Positions 1 through 10,176 of a stretch of 64,000 nucleotides of DNA are shown piece by piece; positions within the stretch are counted from its first letter, which is position 1; the number at the start of each line of letters is the position of its first letter. A model generated the notes under the pieces. It had not been told where the DNA came from, made no database searches, and saw only the letters and a list, made by a program, of their open reading frames with translations. This DNA is from Chitinophagales bacterium (GTDB lineage Bacteria > Bacteroidota > Bacteroidia > Chitinophagales > Chitinophagaceae): the NCBI GenBank assembly GCA_021323755.1, contig JAJPKJ010000007.1, forward strand, positions 1 to 64,000. Direction: 5' to 3'. Made by a program: the position numbers and the translations under genes.

Positions 1-48
1 AGACCTCATCAATCGCTGGGTTTTGTTCCACCAGCCGAGTATCATTAA
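1..48 (+). CDS. DDE (rve-type) transposase, C-terminal end only
   Basis: Frame 1 reads RPHQSLGFVPPAEYH and then stops at TAA. The RPHQSLGxxxPAE pattern is the well-known C-terminal signature of integrase-core transposases of the IS3/IS481 type, which join IS ends during cut-and-paste or copy-out transposition. Only the last 15 codons are in the window, so subgroup and integrity cannot be judged. It was too short for the ORF track. Confidence 0.65.
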   Translation, partial: RPHQSLGFVPPAEYH

Positions 49-120
49 TCCGTTTCCCTAGAATTACTAAAAACTAGAAAACTCTAATTGTTAGTGGCAT
101 CAAATTCAGGGGAACTTACA
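1..120 (+). mobile_element. Right end of an IS3-like insertion sequence (cut by window edge)
   Basis: The first 48 bases encode a transposase C-terminus and the stretch after it ends in GGGGAACTTACA. Its reverse complement, TGTAAGTTCCCCTGAA, has the TGT...ACA form typical of IS3-family terminal inverted repeats. The element therefore probably ends near base 120, just before the stop codon of the next gene. The left end lies outside the window, so repeat pairing and target duplication cannot be checked. The exact boundary is inferred. Confidence 0.6.
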
Positions 121-126
121 GACAAT

Positions 127-627
127 TTACATTGATTTGTGGACTGTCGGGTACATATCTATTTCGATAGGCTGAAGATAAATAGGTTTAAACTTTTTAG
201 CCTCAAGGTAAATTTCATTTTTGATTTCTGGTATCGGCTCAGACTTTGTATTTTCATCTTTATAAATAAAATAGACGGGAAGAATAACTATTTGGTCTTT
301 GCCTGAATGGTTAATCCATTTACCGCTCGTCTTTTTAATTGCTTCAACAATTATAGAACCAATTGTTGAAGTATCATTGTTAATACTAATTAACTCCATC
401 TCACTTTTAAAAAATCCATTTTTGTCAATTTTTATTTTCGCCTGAAAATACCTGTTATGTGCCCTCGCACTATCTTGAAAAAAGCCATAATTAAAATAAA
501 CATAATTCACTAAGTTTTTCGTAAGAATATTATAGCCGCCAGCGTATGTTATTATTCGACTAGTATCTTGTGAATCGCAAATACTTAGTATAAACAAGAA
601 CATCACAAATGAAATTGATCTCTTCAT
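127..627 (-). CDS. Small secreted protein with a TonB-C-like region
   Basis: This 166-aa protein starts with a signal peptide (a hydrophobic run at residues 5-17) and has no lipobox. Residues about 60-105 (FQAKIKIDKNGFFKSEMELI ... GKWI) have the strand-helix-strand look of the TonB C-terminal fold seen in many small Bacteroidota periplasmic proteins. That link is by eye only. The gene ends 7 bp from the apparent end of the IS element and runs away from the FtsX remnant. It is isolated, with no operon partner. Function is unknown. Confidence 0.6.
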   Translation of the reverse strand: MKRSISFVMFLFILSICDSQDTSRIITYAGGYNILTKNLVNYVYFNYGFFQDSARAHNRYFQAKIKIDKNGFFKSEMELISINNDTSTIGSIIVEAIKKTSGKWINHSGKDQIVILPVYFIYKDENTKSEPIPEIKNEIYLEAKKFKPIYLQPIEIDMYPTVHKSM

Positions 628-683
628 AGCTTTATTTCATAACGAGTCAATATTATTATACAGTTTTTAACGCACACGTAGTC

Positions 684-1082
684 CCCAGCGAAGAGAGGGA
701 ATCCATTTTGTTTAGGTGGTTCGCAGCGCTTGCAATAATAATTTCTTGTCTGGGCTTGTTTGGGCTTGCTGCTTTTTCAGCGCAAAAAAGACAAAAAGAA
801 ATGAGCATACGAAAAGTTGTTGGCGCATCAACCACCGACATCGCGACATTATTCTCTAAAGATTTTTTTAGACTGATATTAATTGCAATTCTTATTTCTT
901 TTCCCCTTTCCTTGTGGGCCATGAATATGTGGCTTGATAATTTTGCTTATCGAATACACATAAGCGCTAGCATGTTTGCTTTGACATTCCTGTTCATATT
1001 TTTCATCACTTTAATTACAATTAGCTTCCAATCCATAAAAGCAGCGATAACAAATCCGGTAAAAAGTTTGCGTAATGAATAA
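684..1082 (+). pseudogene. 5'-truncated MacB/FtsX-family ABC transporter permease remnant
   Basis: The frame from about 684 encodes the C-terminal 130 residues of an ABC permease of the MacB/FtsX type: SCLGLFGLAAF opening a transmembrane helix, RKEMSIRKVVGAS-like coupling segment (QKEMSIRKVVGAS), two further helices, and the family's ending NPVKSLRNE. Complete Bacteroidota members are about 780-800 aa. The frame stays open back to 630, but residues before SEERES do not resemble the family, so the junction is near 680. The ORF-track start is TTG at 708, inside the homologous part. No RBS or promoter is visible. It is probably a deletion relic made during rearrangement next to the IS. Confidence 0.75.
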
Positions 1083-1090
1083 GATCTTTG

Positions 1091-1162
1091 TAGTCCCGAC
1101 AAGAATCGAACCTGTATCAAAAGTTTAGGAAACTTCTATTCTATCCATTGAACTACGGGACC
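1091..1162 (-). tRNA. tRNA-Arg (anticodon CCT)
   Basis: The minus strand folds as a complete 72-nt cloverleaf: acceptor GGTCCCG/CGGGACT (one G-T pair), D stem GTTC/GAAT, anticodon stem GAAGT/ACTTT with loop TTCCTAA giving anticodon CCT (reads AGG, Arg), T stem ACAGG/CTTGT with loop TTCGAAT, and discriminator A. CCA is not encoded. Its 3' end faces the permease remnant, whose stop codon is 8 bp away; tRNA 3' ends are common integration sites. Confidence 0.95.
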
Positions 1163-1262
1163 GATTTTATTTTCAACTTTCGCAAAAATAATGTTTACTT
1201 CTCTACAGAATATATTTTCCTTTATCAGGATTTGACTAATTTCAGCATCTAAAAATTTAAAA

Positions 1263-1721
1263 ATGAAAAAGGCTCTGAGTTTGATATTATCAGCTGTTTT
1301 TTGCGTACTCATCACCGATTCGCTAAAATCCCAAAACAATGCTCCGCATGTAAACCACCTCGCATTATATGTGGTAGACCTGCAGCGCAGTGCAAATTTT
1401 TATAAAAATATCATGCAGCTTCAGCAAATTGAAGAACCCTTTCATGATGGCAAGCATGTTTGGCTAAAACTTGGCGAGCATAGCCAATTGCATATTATTT
1501 CCGGCGCAGCCGCAGATATTCCCCACGATGAAAATATTCATCTCGCATTTACGGTTCCCTCGCTTGAAGATTTTATTAAGCATCTCAAAGCAGAGCATAT
1601 AAAATTCGGCAATTGGGCCCAAAATTCAGAAGAGCCGCAGGTCCGGGCTGATGGTATCAAACAGGTTTACTTCCAGGATCCTGATGGTTATTGGATCGAG
1701 GTGAACAATGACAAATTTTGA
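1263..1721 (+). CDS. Secreted VOC (glyoxalase/bleomycin-resistance fold) protein
   Basis: A 152-aa protein with an N-terminal signal peptide (cleavage expected near LKSQ) and one VOC domain of paired beta-alpha-beta-beta-beta units. Family metal ligands are visible: His in VNHLALYV, His in QLHII, His in IHLAFTV and Glu in YWIEVNN, and the characteristic FQDPDGYWIE ending is present. VOC proteins are metal-dependent isomerases, lyases or dioxygenases; substrate cannot be told here. Export is unusual for glyoxalase-like enzymes but common in Bacteroidota. It is monocistronic and follows the tRNA on the opposite strand. Confidence 0.85.
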   Translation: MKKALSLILSAVFCVLITDSLKSQNNAPHVNHLALYVVDLQRSANFYKNIMQLQQIEEPFHDGKHVWLKLGEHSQLHIISGAAADIPHDENIHLAFTVPSLEDFIKHLKAEHIKFGNWAQNSEEPQVRADGIKQVYFQDPDGYWIEVNNDKF

Positions 1722-1827
1722 CAGTGAAGGGTTATTGTCGAGTGTTAAATACCCATAAACACGCATCATAAAACTTCAAACTCAAAACTGCAAACTTGCC
1801 TTATCTTTGCCGTCCTTAATCCAGGAT

Positions 1828-2478
1828 ATGAAGTTTTACAATTTAGTTATCAAATACAGATTATATCTCGCTATTGCATTTCTTGCTATTGCCATTGCAA
1901 CCAATTTTTATGTTGGTTTTTGGCCCGCATTCCTTCCTTATCTGATCACCGTTGTATTGATTTTCGGGTACTTTTTTTTCGGCCCGTTAAGATTGATACA
2001 GGATTCGATGGAAAATGGCGACATGGAAGGCGCCGAAAAAATCCTGAATTCCATTCGCTATCCGGGACTATTGTACAAACCGATCCGGTCGGTTTATTAC
2101 ACCTTAAAAGGCAATATGGCCATGATGAAACAGGATTTTGATGTTGCTGAAAAAAATATGAAAAAAGGATTGGACTTAGGCATGCCGATGAAAGAAGCTG
2201 AAGGGGCAAGTTTGTTGCAGATGGGAATGTTGTCAATGCAAAAAAATGATCTGCGACAGGGAGAAAGTTATATTCGCCAAGCAATACGAAAAGGTTTGCC
2301 CGACAAGGAAAATCAGGCGACAGCCTATTTACAACTTTGTTCAATAATGATGACGAAAAGAGAATTCAGGGCAGCTAAAGAATTCTTTAGAAAAGCAAAG
2401 GCATTAAAACCCACTACTCCGCAAATTGTTGACCAGATAAAACAAATTGAAAAATATATTTCCAGAATGCCCGGATAA
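1828..2478 (+). CDS. Membrane-anchored TPR protein
   Basis: 216 aa from the ATG at 1828; the ORF-track TTG start at 1807 lies inside a TATCTTTG promoter element (1802-1809) and is rejected. Residues about 12-60 form two transmembrane helices. The rest is helical with TPR-like pairs (LKGNMAMMKQDFDVAEKNMK; LQMGMLSMQKNDLRQGESY; LQLCSIMMTKREFRAAKEFF), most likely a cytoplasmic scaffold. It ends 16 bp before the convergent REC-Hpt gene. Specific role unknown. Confidence 0.8.
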   Translation: MKFYNLVIKYRLYLAIAFLAIAIATNFYVGFWPAFLPYLITVVLIFGYFFFGPLRLIQDSMENGDMEGAEKILNSIRYPGLLYKPIRSVYYTLKGNMAMMKQDFDVAEKNMKKGLDLGMPMKEAEGASLLQMGMLSMQKNDLRQGESYIRQAIRKGLPDKENQATAYLQLCSIMMTKREFRAAKEFFRKAKALKPTTPQIVDQIKQIEKYISRMPG

Positions 2479-2494
2479 TGTTTGCCTGATACAG

Positions 2495-3328
<834 letters not shown>

Positions 3329-3351
3329 TTTCTGAAATATGGACGTGAATC

Positions 3352-4710
3352 TTATTTGATTTTTAATTCCCCTAACTGCACCATCCGGTAGATGGTAGAT
3401 TTTCCGACATCTAATTTTTTTGCAACAAGCAAAACATCCTTGTCGTATTTATCAAGATAATGTTGAATCAATTGTATCTCAAATTCCTTCAATGTAATTT
3501 CTTTACTTAATAGATCTGCGATGCTTGAGGTTGTGTTGTAAGTAATGTGATCCGGAAGAATGGTTTCATCATCAGCCATTACTACAGCCAGTTCGACAAT
3601 AGATTTTAACTCGCGCACATTGCCTGGAAATGAATATTGCATCAGCTTTTGTTGCGCTTCGGACGATAATATTTTTTTTGCTAATTTATTTTCTTTACAA
3701 AATGCATCGGTAAAATGCTTGGCCAAAATGCATACGTCGTTACCCCGTTCGCGCAAGGGAGGCAATTGAACAGGCAACCCGATCAAACGATAATAAAGAT
3801 CTTCCCTGAAGGTTTTATTCTTCACTTCTTCCATTAAGTTTTTGTGGGTTGCGACAATTATGCGCACATCAATTTTAATGGTTCCATTACCACCAACGCG
3901 GGTAATTTCCTTTTCCTGCAAGACGCGCAATAATTTTGCCTGGAGGTTGATATCCAGTTCACCGATCTCATCAAGAAATAGTGTTCCTTTATCTGCTTCC
4001 TCAAATCTGCCGATGCGACGCGTGACGGCACCGGTAAACGCACCTTTTTCATGACCGAACAATTCACTTTCGATCAAATCCTTTGGAATGGCAGCCACAT
4101 TGACCGTAACAAAAGGCAGCTTATGCCGGGCTGAATTATAATGAATGGCTTTGGCCACCATTTCTTTTCCAGAACCGGTTTCGCCGGAAATAGAAACAGT
4201 TATGTTGGTGTTGGCAGCCTTTTCGATCATGGCAAAGACTTTTTTTATTGCATCACTTTTGCCGATGATCATTTCAGAAAAATCGTATTTGCGACCAACC
4301 TGTGTTTTTAAAGTTTCCACTTCCTGTTTCAGATCACTTATTTCACGCAAATGCAAAATGCTGTTCCATAAACGATCTTTGGTTTCATCATCCTTAACAA
4401 TATAATCGAATGCTCCATTTTTTAAAAGGTTGATCGCTGTTGCAACATCCTCTTGTCCGGAAATAATGATTACCCGAACATCAGGATTTGTTTCCTTTAT
4501 CTTTTTTAGAACTTCTGCGCCATCATAATCAGGCAAGGAATAATCGAGAGTAACTACATCAGGATTTTGATGTAGCTGAGCAAAGAAATCGTTTGGCGAT
4601 TCAAATCGTTTTATCTCATATTCAGGGTTCAGCGACAGATAATGCTGTAGCATAGAACCATACCACGTATCATCTTCTACAATAAAAACTTTGAAGGCTT
4701 GATTTTTCAT
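3352..4710 (-). CDS. Sigma-54-dependent response regulator (NtrC/AtoC family)
   Basis: 452 aa in the standard three-domain order. The receiver (1-120) has Asp56 in TLDYSLPDYDG. The AAA+ activator domain (about 145-375) has Walker A GETGSGKE, the sigma-54 contact loop GAFTGA and Walker B GTLFLDEIGEL. The C-terminal Fis-type helix-turn-helix (about 410-452) ends DVGKSTIYRMVQLGELKIK. It activates RNA polymerase-sigma-54 when phosphorylated. A TATTTTTG -7-like element lies at 4747-4754 on the minus strand. No sensor kinase is adjacent; the only signalling neighbour is the REC-Hpt protein. Confidence 0.93.
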   Translation of the reverse strand: MKNQAFKVFIVEDDTWYGSMLQHYLSLNPEYEIKRFESPNDFFAQLHQNPDVVTLDYSLPDYDGAEVLKKIKETNPDVRVIIISGQEDVATAINLLKNGAFDYIVKDDETKDRLWNSILHLREISDLKQEVETLKTQVGRKYDFSEMIIGKSDAIKKVFAMIEKAANTNITVSISGETGSGKEMVAKAIHYNSARHKLPFVTVNVAAIPKDLIESELFGHEKGAFTGAVTRRIGRFEEADKGTLFLDEIGELDINLQAKLLRVLQEKEITRVGGNGTIKIDVRIIVATHKNLMEEVKNKTFREDLYYRLIGLPVQLPPLRERGNDVCILAKHFTDAFCKENKLAKKILSSEAQQKLMQYSFPGNVRELKSIVELAVVMADDETILPDHITYNTTSSIADLLSKEITLKEFEIQLIQHYLDKYDKDVLLVAKKLDVGKSTIYRMVQLGELKIK

Positions 4711-4833
4711 AGCTAAAGTGCTTGACTCTTAATAACGCAAAAACAACAAAAATATTCCCGTAATCAGAAAATTTCCGGATTTTATACGATTTTTATTCTC
4801 AGAGGCTGTTTTGAACCTGCCTATCTTTGATCA

Positions 4834-7800
4834 ATGCCCATTACTGATAATAAACAACATCAAAAATTTTTAGAAGAATTTTCAAAACTCAATAAAGAGC
4901 AGCAATTGGCAGTGGGAACCATCGAAGGTCCCGTAATCGTTAATGCCGGACCTGGAACAGGCAAAACACAAATCCTTGCAGCCCGAATTGCTAATATTTT
5001 ATTGCAAACGGATACTGCTCCTGCCAGTATTCTCTGCCTCACTTTTACGGATACCGGCGCCGTTGAAATGCGCAAACGATTATTAAAAATGATCGGCGCT
5101 GCGGCATATAATGTTCGCATTCACACATTCCATTCCTTTTGTAATGAAGTGATACAGGATAACCTGAGTTATTTCGGCAAGCTGAATCTTGAACCGATAA
5201 GTGATCTGGAAGAAATCGATCTTTTCAACAAAATGATCGATTCAATTGAAAAAGACAATCCGCTGAAAAGATATCGCGGTGAAGTATATTTTGAGAGACT
5301 GCGATTAAAAAGATTATTTGAGCTGATGAAAAAAGAGGCATGGAAGCCGGATTTTCTCAACGAAAAGATCAATGCCTACATTCAGGAACTACCAACCAAA
5401 GAAGGTTTTTTTTATAAAAGGAAATTCAAAGAGTTCAATGCCGGTGATCCCAGACGCGCAATCATTGCAGACGAAATAGAGAAAATGGAAATCCTTCGCG
5501 CCGCAGTGAATTTGTACCCGCGTTTCCAGCAAATGATGAAAGACATCGGCCGATATGATTTCGACGATATGATATTGTGGGTGCTTGACGCATTTGAAAA
5601 AAATAAAAATATGCTGCTCGATTACCAGGAGCGCTTTTTATATTTTTTGGTTGATGAATTCCAGGATACAAGTCGTTCGCAAAATCTCTTGCTGCAATAC
5701 CTGATCAATTATTGGGATGTGCCCAATGTTTTTGTTGTGGGAGATGCAGATCAAAGCATTTTTTCTTTTCAGGATGCCAATGTTGAAAATATCATTGAAT
5801 TTGAAAAACATTATGGAAATAACATCACCAAAATTGATCTGGTAAATAATTATCGTTCGACGCAACCTATTCTTGATATGGCGCATCAGCTTATTACCCA
5901 TAACGAGCTTCGCACGGTACAGCGGGATGAGATCTTAATATCATCAAACCAAAGTCTGCAAATCGTTTCAGATAAACCGCTGATCGCCGAATATCCGAAT
6001 GCCACACAGGAAACGATAGACATCGTCCTACAAATTGAAAAATTAATTCAACAGAAAATAAGTGGAAAAGAGATCGCCGTGATCTTCCGCAATCATGTTC
6101 AGGCGGAAGAGATCGTTGCATTACTGGAAGCAAAAAATATTCCGGTCAACACAAGAAAAAAAATCAACCTCCTGCATTTGCCTTTCATTAATAACATCAT
6201 CAATATTCTTTACTGGATTGACAAAGAAAATTATATCCCCTATAGTGCAGATGACCTCTTATTTCAAATATTACATTATCAATTTTTTAGCCTCAGGCCG
6301 ATCGAAATTGCCAAACTGAGCATCGCAGTAAACGAAAAAAAGCTTTCAAACAAAGCAGAAATATTTTCATTACGAAGAATAATTGCTGAAAATACGAATG
6401 CAAAAATTGATCTGTTTACACAAGCCGATACTTCTGTTAAAGACGTCAGTAATGCGCTGGAGAATCTATTAAATGCTTCTCATAATGTTACGCTTCAACA
6501 TTTGATCGAGCTGGTCATTCAACAAACAGGCATTCTTTCTTTCATCATGAAAAATTCCGAAAAGCCCTGGCTGATGCAGGTTTTGAATACTTTTTTTGAT
6601 TTTATCAAGGAAGAATGCAGACGGGATCACGAGCTTACCTTGCACGGTTTGCTGAATACTTTTGAAACGATGAGAAAAGGAGATATTACTATTCCCTTTT
6701 ACAAAGTAACCACCACCGATGATGGAGTCAATCTGGTCACAGCCCATAGTGCCAAAGGCGCTGAGTTTGCGCATGTATTTGTGATAAGCTGCACGCAATC
6801 GGTTTGGGATGAAACCAGCACCGGCAATAAAAAAAATTACCGGCTCCCCGATAATCTTGTCAGCAATCATAATAAAGCAACCACGCTTGAGGAAAGTCGA
6901 CGTTTATTTTACGTCGCCATTACACGTGCAAAAACAAACCTGCAAGTCTCTTATCCATTAAAGGATAAAAAAGAAAAAGAACAGGTAAAAAGCAATTTCA
7001 TTACAGAGATTCTTGAGGACCCAAACATACAGACTGTTTCAAAGTCTTTACCAGACGAGCTTTTAACAGATTGCCTAGCTCTGCAGTTTGCTCAGAAAGC
7101 AAAACCTGAAATTGAACTGATCGAAGATGCATATATCGATCAATTGCTTAAACGCTACTCGTTAAGTGTAACGCATTTGAATAATTTTCTGGAATGCCCG
7201 TTAAAATTTTATTATCAAAATCTAATTAGAGTTCCTTCTGCAAAAAATGAGAACATGGTTTTCGGAAGTGCCATACATTTTGCATTGCAACGCCTGTTTG
7301 AAAAAATGAAACAGAACAACAATATTTTTTCATCAAAAGAAGATATGCTGAATGATTTTTCCTGGTACATGCAGCGTAATCGCGAAGCCTTCACACCCGA
7401 ACAATTTAAAAGGCGAAATGAATACGGAGAAAAAATATTGCCGGCTTATTACGAAACGCATATCAATAACTGGAATAAAATTGTATTGATAGAAAAAGCA
7501 TTTCGCAATATTGTCGTGCAGGAAATTCCACTGAATGGTAAATTAGACAAGATGGAATTCACTGGCAGACAAGTTAATGTCGTTGATTATAAGACGGGGA
7601 AATATGAAAACGGAAAAAAGAAATTATCATTACCCGGGGAAAAGGAACCCAATGGGGGCGACTACTGGAGGCAGGCTGTGTTTTATAAAATCTTAATAGA
7701 TAATGATAAAACCAATACCTGGGAGGCGATAAGTACAACGTTTGAATTTGTTGAACCCGTAAACGAAATTTATAGATCGGAAAAAATTGTGGTAACGCGG

Positions 7801-7971
7801 GAAGACATCACTACGGTCATGCATCAGATCACGGACACCTGGAATAAGATTCAAAACAAAGAATTCAAAACAGGTTGCGGCAAGACCGATTGTGTGTGGT
7901 GCAATTTCGTAAAGACAAATAACCTTGCCATTGCACTGCATGAACTCGCGGAAGAAGAAACAGAAGCGTGA
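4834..7971 (+). CDS. UvrD/Rep-type helicase fused to a PD-(D/E)XK iron-staple nuclease
   Basis: 1045 aa. Superfamily 1A motifs: Walker A AGPGTGKT (38-45), Walker B DEFQDT (about 273), GDADQSIFSFQDA, VTAHSAKGAEF and RRLFYVAITRAK. The C-terminal part is a RecB/AddB-like nuclease: LNGKLDKME then VVDYKTG (about 917). A Cys in NNFLECPLKFYY (about 787) with the trio CGKTDCVWC near the end gives the C...C-x4-C-x2-C layout of the [4Fe-4S] staple of AddB/Cas4 nucleases. It probably resects or repairs DNA ends. A TATCTTTG element ends 4 nt before the ATG. It is close in design to AddAB but stands alone. Confidence 0.92.
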   Translation: MPITDNKQHQKFLEEFSKLNKEQQLAVGTIEGPVIVNAGPGTGKTQILAARIANILLQTDTAPASILCLTFTDTGAVEMRKRLLKMIGAAAYNVRIHTFHSFCNEVIQDNLSYFGKLNLEPISDLEEIDLFNKMIDSIEKDNPLKRYRGEVYFERLRLKRLFELMKKEAWKPDFLNEKINAYIQELPTKEGFFYKRKFKEFNAGDPRRAIIADEIEKMEILRAAVNLYPRFQQMMKDIGRYDFDDMILWVLDAFEKNKNMLLDYQERFLYFLVDEFQDTSRSQNLLLQYLINYWDVPNVFVVGDADQSIFSFQDANVENIIEFEKHYGNNITKIDLVNNYRSTQPILDMAHQLITHNELRTVQRDEILISSNQSLQIVSDKPLIAEYPNATQETIDIVLQIEKLIQQKISGKEIAVIFRNHVQAEEIVALLEAKNIPVNTRKKINLLHLPFINNIINILYWIDKENYIPYSADDLLFQILHYQFFSLRPIEIAKLSIAVNEKKLSNKAEIFSLRRIIAENTNAKIDLFTQADTSVKDVSNALENLLNASHNVTLQHLIELVIQQTGILSFIMKNSEKPWLMQVLNTFFDFIKEECRRDHELTLHGLLNTFETMRKGDITIPFYKVTTTDDGVNLVTAHSAKGAEFAHVFVISCTQSVWDETSTGNKKNYRLPDNLVSNHNKATTLEESRRLFYVAITRAKTNLQVSYPLKDKKEKEQVKSNFITEILEDPNIQTVSKSLPDELLTDCLALQFAQKAKPEIELIEDAYIDQLLKRYSLSVTHLNNFLECPLKFYYQNLIRVPSAKNENMVFGSAIHFALQRLFEKMKQNNNIFSSKEDMLNDFSWYMQRNREAFTPEQFKRRNEYGEKILPAYYETHINNWNKIVLIEKAFRNIVVQEIPLNGKLDKMEFTGRQVNVVDYKTGKYENGKKKLSLPGEKEPNGGDYWRQAVFYKILIDNDKTNTWEAISTTFEFVEPVNEIYRSEKIVVTREDITTVMHQITDTWNKIQNKEFKTGCGKTDCVWCNFVKTNNLAIALHELAEEETEA

Positions 7972-8060
7972 TTTACCGATTTACAAGATTATTAGCAAAA
8001 ACAACATGCCTCATTAATGCGAAAGAATATAAGTTTGCAGATAATTTTTTTGAATAGCAA

Positions 8061-9506
8061 ATGAAAATTGCAGAACGGCTTTCATTCTTTTTGATTTCGT
8101 TGATCCTTATTATCAATGCTCTCGGTGGCGCCGGCTGTGCAAATATTTTGCCACCAACGGGCGGGCCCAAAGACACATTGCCCCCTGTCTTAGTATCTGC
8201 AGTTCCAAAAAATATGATCCTGCATTTTAATGGCAATCGCATCACATTCACTTTTGATGAGTATGTAACCCTTGATAAGATCCAGGAAAACCTGGTCATT
8301 TCCCCGACACCCAAAATCAATCCCATTGTTGATTCCAAATTGAAAACAGTTACCATAAAACTAAAAGACACTTTACGACCAAACACCACCTATCAATTTA
8401 ATTTTGGCAATGCCATCAAAGATGTGAATGAAGGCAATACACTGAAACATTTTTCTTATGTCTTTTCAACCGGCTCATATATTGATTCATTGGAATTTTC
8501 CGGGAGAGTGGTGGTGGCAAAGACAGGAAAAGCGGATAGTACACTGATCGTCGTTCTGCATAAGAATTTAGATGATTCAGCCATTGTCAATGATCGACCT
8601 CCTTATGTTACAACACTCGACAGCGCAGGCTTTTTTACCTTTAGATATCTTGCGCCGGGGACCTATGCTCTATATGCATTCCGGGATCAGGGTAACGCAA
8701 GAAAATATTTTTCAAAAAGTGATCTTTTTGCTTTTGCCGACAAACCCATTGAAATAAACGGACGCACTCCAACCATTACTCTATATGCATTTGCAGAGGA
8801 AGAGGATAAGAAAAAAACAAATAAACCTACCGGAACCAAGTCGTCTTCAAAATCTGAAAAAGCAAAAGAAAAGGATAAGCGCCTGATCATGAAAACAAAT
8901 CTGACAGCCGGAGAATTGGATATCCTCGGTAATCTTGAATTTGATTTTGCAACACCACTAAAAGATTTCGATTCAACAAAACTTCATTTTACCGATGAAC
9001 AATTCAAAGAGATAACCAATTATCGTCTCATTACTACCAACGATACCTTGCACAAGACCATTGAACTTGTTTATAAATGGGAACCGGATACAAAATACAA
9101 TATCATTGCCGAAAAGGATTTCGCCCAGGATACTTCTGGAAGAAAATTGTTAAAAGCTGATACCATTGCCATCCATACAAGAAGAGAAAGTGAATATGGA
9201 GAATTGGATCTGCGTTTTCGTAATCTTGATCTTAGTAAAAATCCCGTTCTCCAATTTATACAAGGTGACGATATTAAGTTTTCTTTCCCATTAACCTCGC
9301 GTGAATTTAAAAGAGCGCTTTTTTTACCCGGCGAATATAAACTCAGCATTTTATATGACGACAATAAGAACGGCGTCTGGGATGCAGGTGAATTTTTCGG
9401 CAAGCATAAACAACCCGAAAAAGTACAACAGGTACTGCTCAACAATAAAAAGAATGCGCTGAACATCAGATCCAATTGGGATAACGACGTGGATATTACT
9501 TTGTAA
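8061..9506 (+). CDS. Ig-like (Big_5) domain lipoprotein
   Basis: 481 aa with a signal peptide ending in lipobox GAGC (Cys about 26), so it is probably lipid-anchored. The sequence after it, CANILPPTGGPKDTLPPVL, is typical of Bacteroidota proteins with an SbsA-like Big_5 Ig domain (about 40-140: FDEYVTLDKI ... LRPNTTYQFNF ... YVFSTG). A middle beta-rich segment resembles a carboxypeptidase-regulatory-like fold, followed by a Lys/Ser-rich linker (KKTNKPTGTKSSSKSEKAKEK) and further beta-rich sequence. Role is probably envelope-related; exact function unknown. It lies in line with recR, 49 bp apart, but recR has its own promoter-like element. Confidence 0.85.
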   Translation: MKIAERLSFFLISLILIINALGGAGCANILPPTGGPKDTLPPVLVSAVPKNMILHFNGNRITFTFDEYVTLDKIQENLVISPTPKINPIVDSKLKTVTIKLKDTLRPNTTYQFNFGNAIKDVNEGNTLKHFSYVFSTGSYIDSLEFSGRVVVAKTGKADSTLIVVLHKNLDDSAIVNDRPPYVTTLDSAGFFTFRYLAPGTYALYAFRDQGNARKYFSKSDLFAFADKPIEINGRTPTITLYAFAEEEDKKKTNKPTGTKSSSKSEKAKEKDKRLIMKTNLTAGELDILGNLEFDFATPLKDFDSTKLHFTDEQFKEITNYRLITTNDTLHKTIELVYKWEPDTKYNIIAEKDFAQDTSGRKLLKADTIAIHTRRESEYGELDLRFRNLDLSKNPVLQFIQGDDIKFSFPLTSREFKRALFLPGEYKLSILYDDNKNGVWDAGEFFGKHKQPEKVQQVLLNNKKNALNIRSNWDNDVDITL

Positions 9507-9555
9507 CCGAATGCGGGAACCCGCAAAGCGTTTGTTTTTCCATTAACTTTGCACC

Positions 9556-10173
9556 ATGCAATTCTCTTCTTCACTCGTAGAAAATGCGGTCAATGAATTT
9601 GCAAAACTACCGGGCATTGGTAAAAAAACTGCCTTGCGATTGGTGCTGCATTTATTAAAACAAAATGAAGCAACGGTAGGTAATTTTGGAGATGCCATCA
9701 TCAAAATGCGAAATGAAATCAAATTCTGCCAGCGATGTCATAATATTGCTGATGCCGATATTTGTTCCATATGCGCCAACTCCATGCGCAAGCAGGAATT
9801 GATTTGTGTTGTTGAGAATATTCGTGATGTAATAACGATCGAAAGCACACAACAATATAACGGAACTTATCATGTGCTCGGAGGAATTATTTCTCCCCTT
9901 GATGGTGTTGGGCCAGAACAATTAAATATTGAATCGCTGGTAAACAGAATTAATAAAGAACAGGTGCAGGAAATTATTTTTGCATTGAGCCCAAACATAC
10001 AAGGCGACACAACCATTTATTATATTCAGAAGAAACTGCAACCGCTGTCTGTAAAAATCACCACGATCGCAAGAGGGATTTCCTTTGGTGGTGAACTTGA
10101 ATATGCAGATGAAATGACACTTGCACGCTCTATCGCCAACCGGTTGCCGGTAGAAAATTACGTGTCGAAATAA
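9556..10173 (+). CDS. recR: Recombination mediator protein RecR
   Basis: 205 aa, the usual RecR length. The N-terminal helix-hairpin-helix region (FAKLPGIGKKTALRLVLHLL), the C4 zinc finger (CQRCHNIADADICSIC), the Toprim domain (ICVVENIRDVITIE; GGIISPLDGVGP) and the C-terminal Walker-B-like region (ARGISFGGELEYAD) are all present. RecR works with RecF/RecO to load RecA at gaps. A TAACTTTG element (9544-9551) ends 4 nt before the ATG. Confidence 0.97.
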   Translation: MQFSSSLVENAVNEFAKLPGIGKKTALRLVLHLLKQNEATVGNFGDAIIKMRNEIKFCQRCHNIADADICSICANSMRKQELICVVENIRDVITIESTQQYNGTYHVLGGIISPLDGVGPEQLNIESLVNRINKEQVQEIIFALSPNIQGDTTIYYIQKKLQPLSVKITTIARGISFGGELEYADEMTLARSIANRLPVENYVSK

Positions 10174-10176
10174 AAA

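Noticed and set aside
6469-6870. 133-aa minus-strand ORF inside the helicase gene
   Set aside because: Shadow of a gene with full domain support on the plus strand; same reasoning applied to the other internal antisense ORFs.
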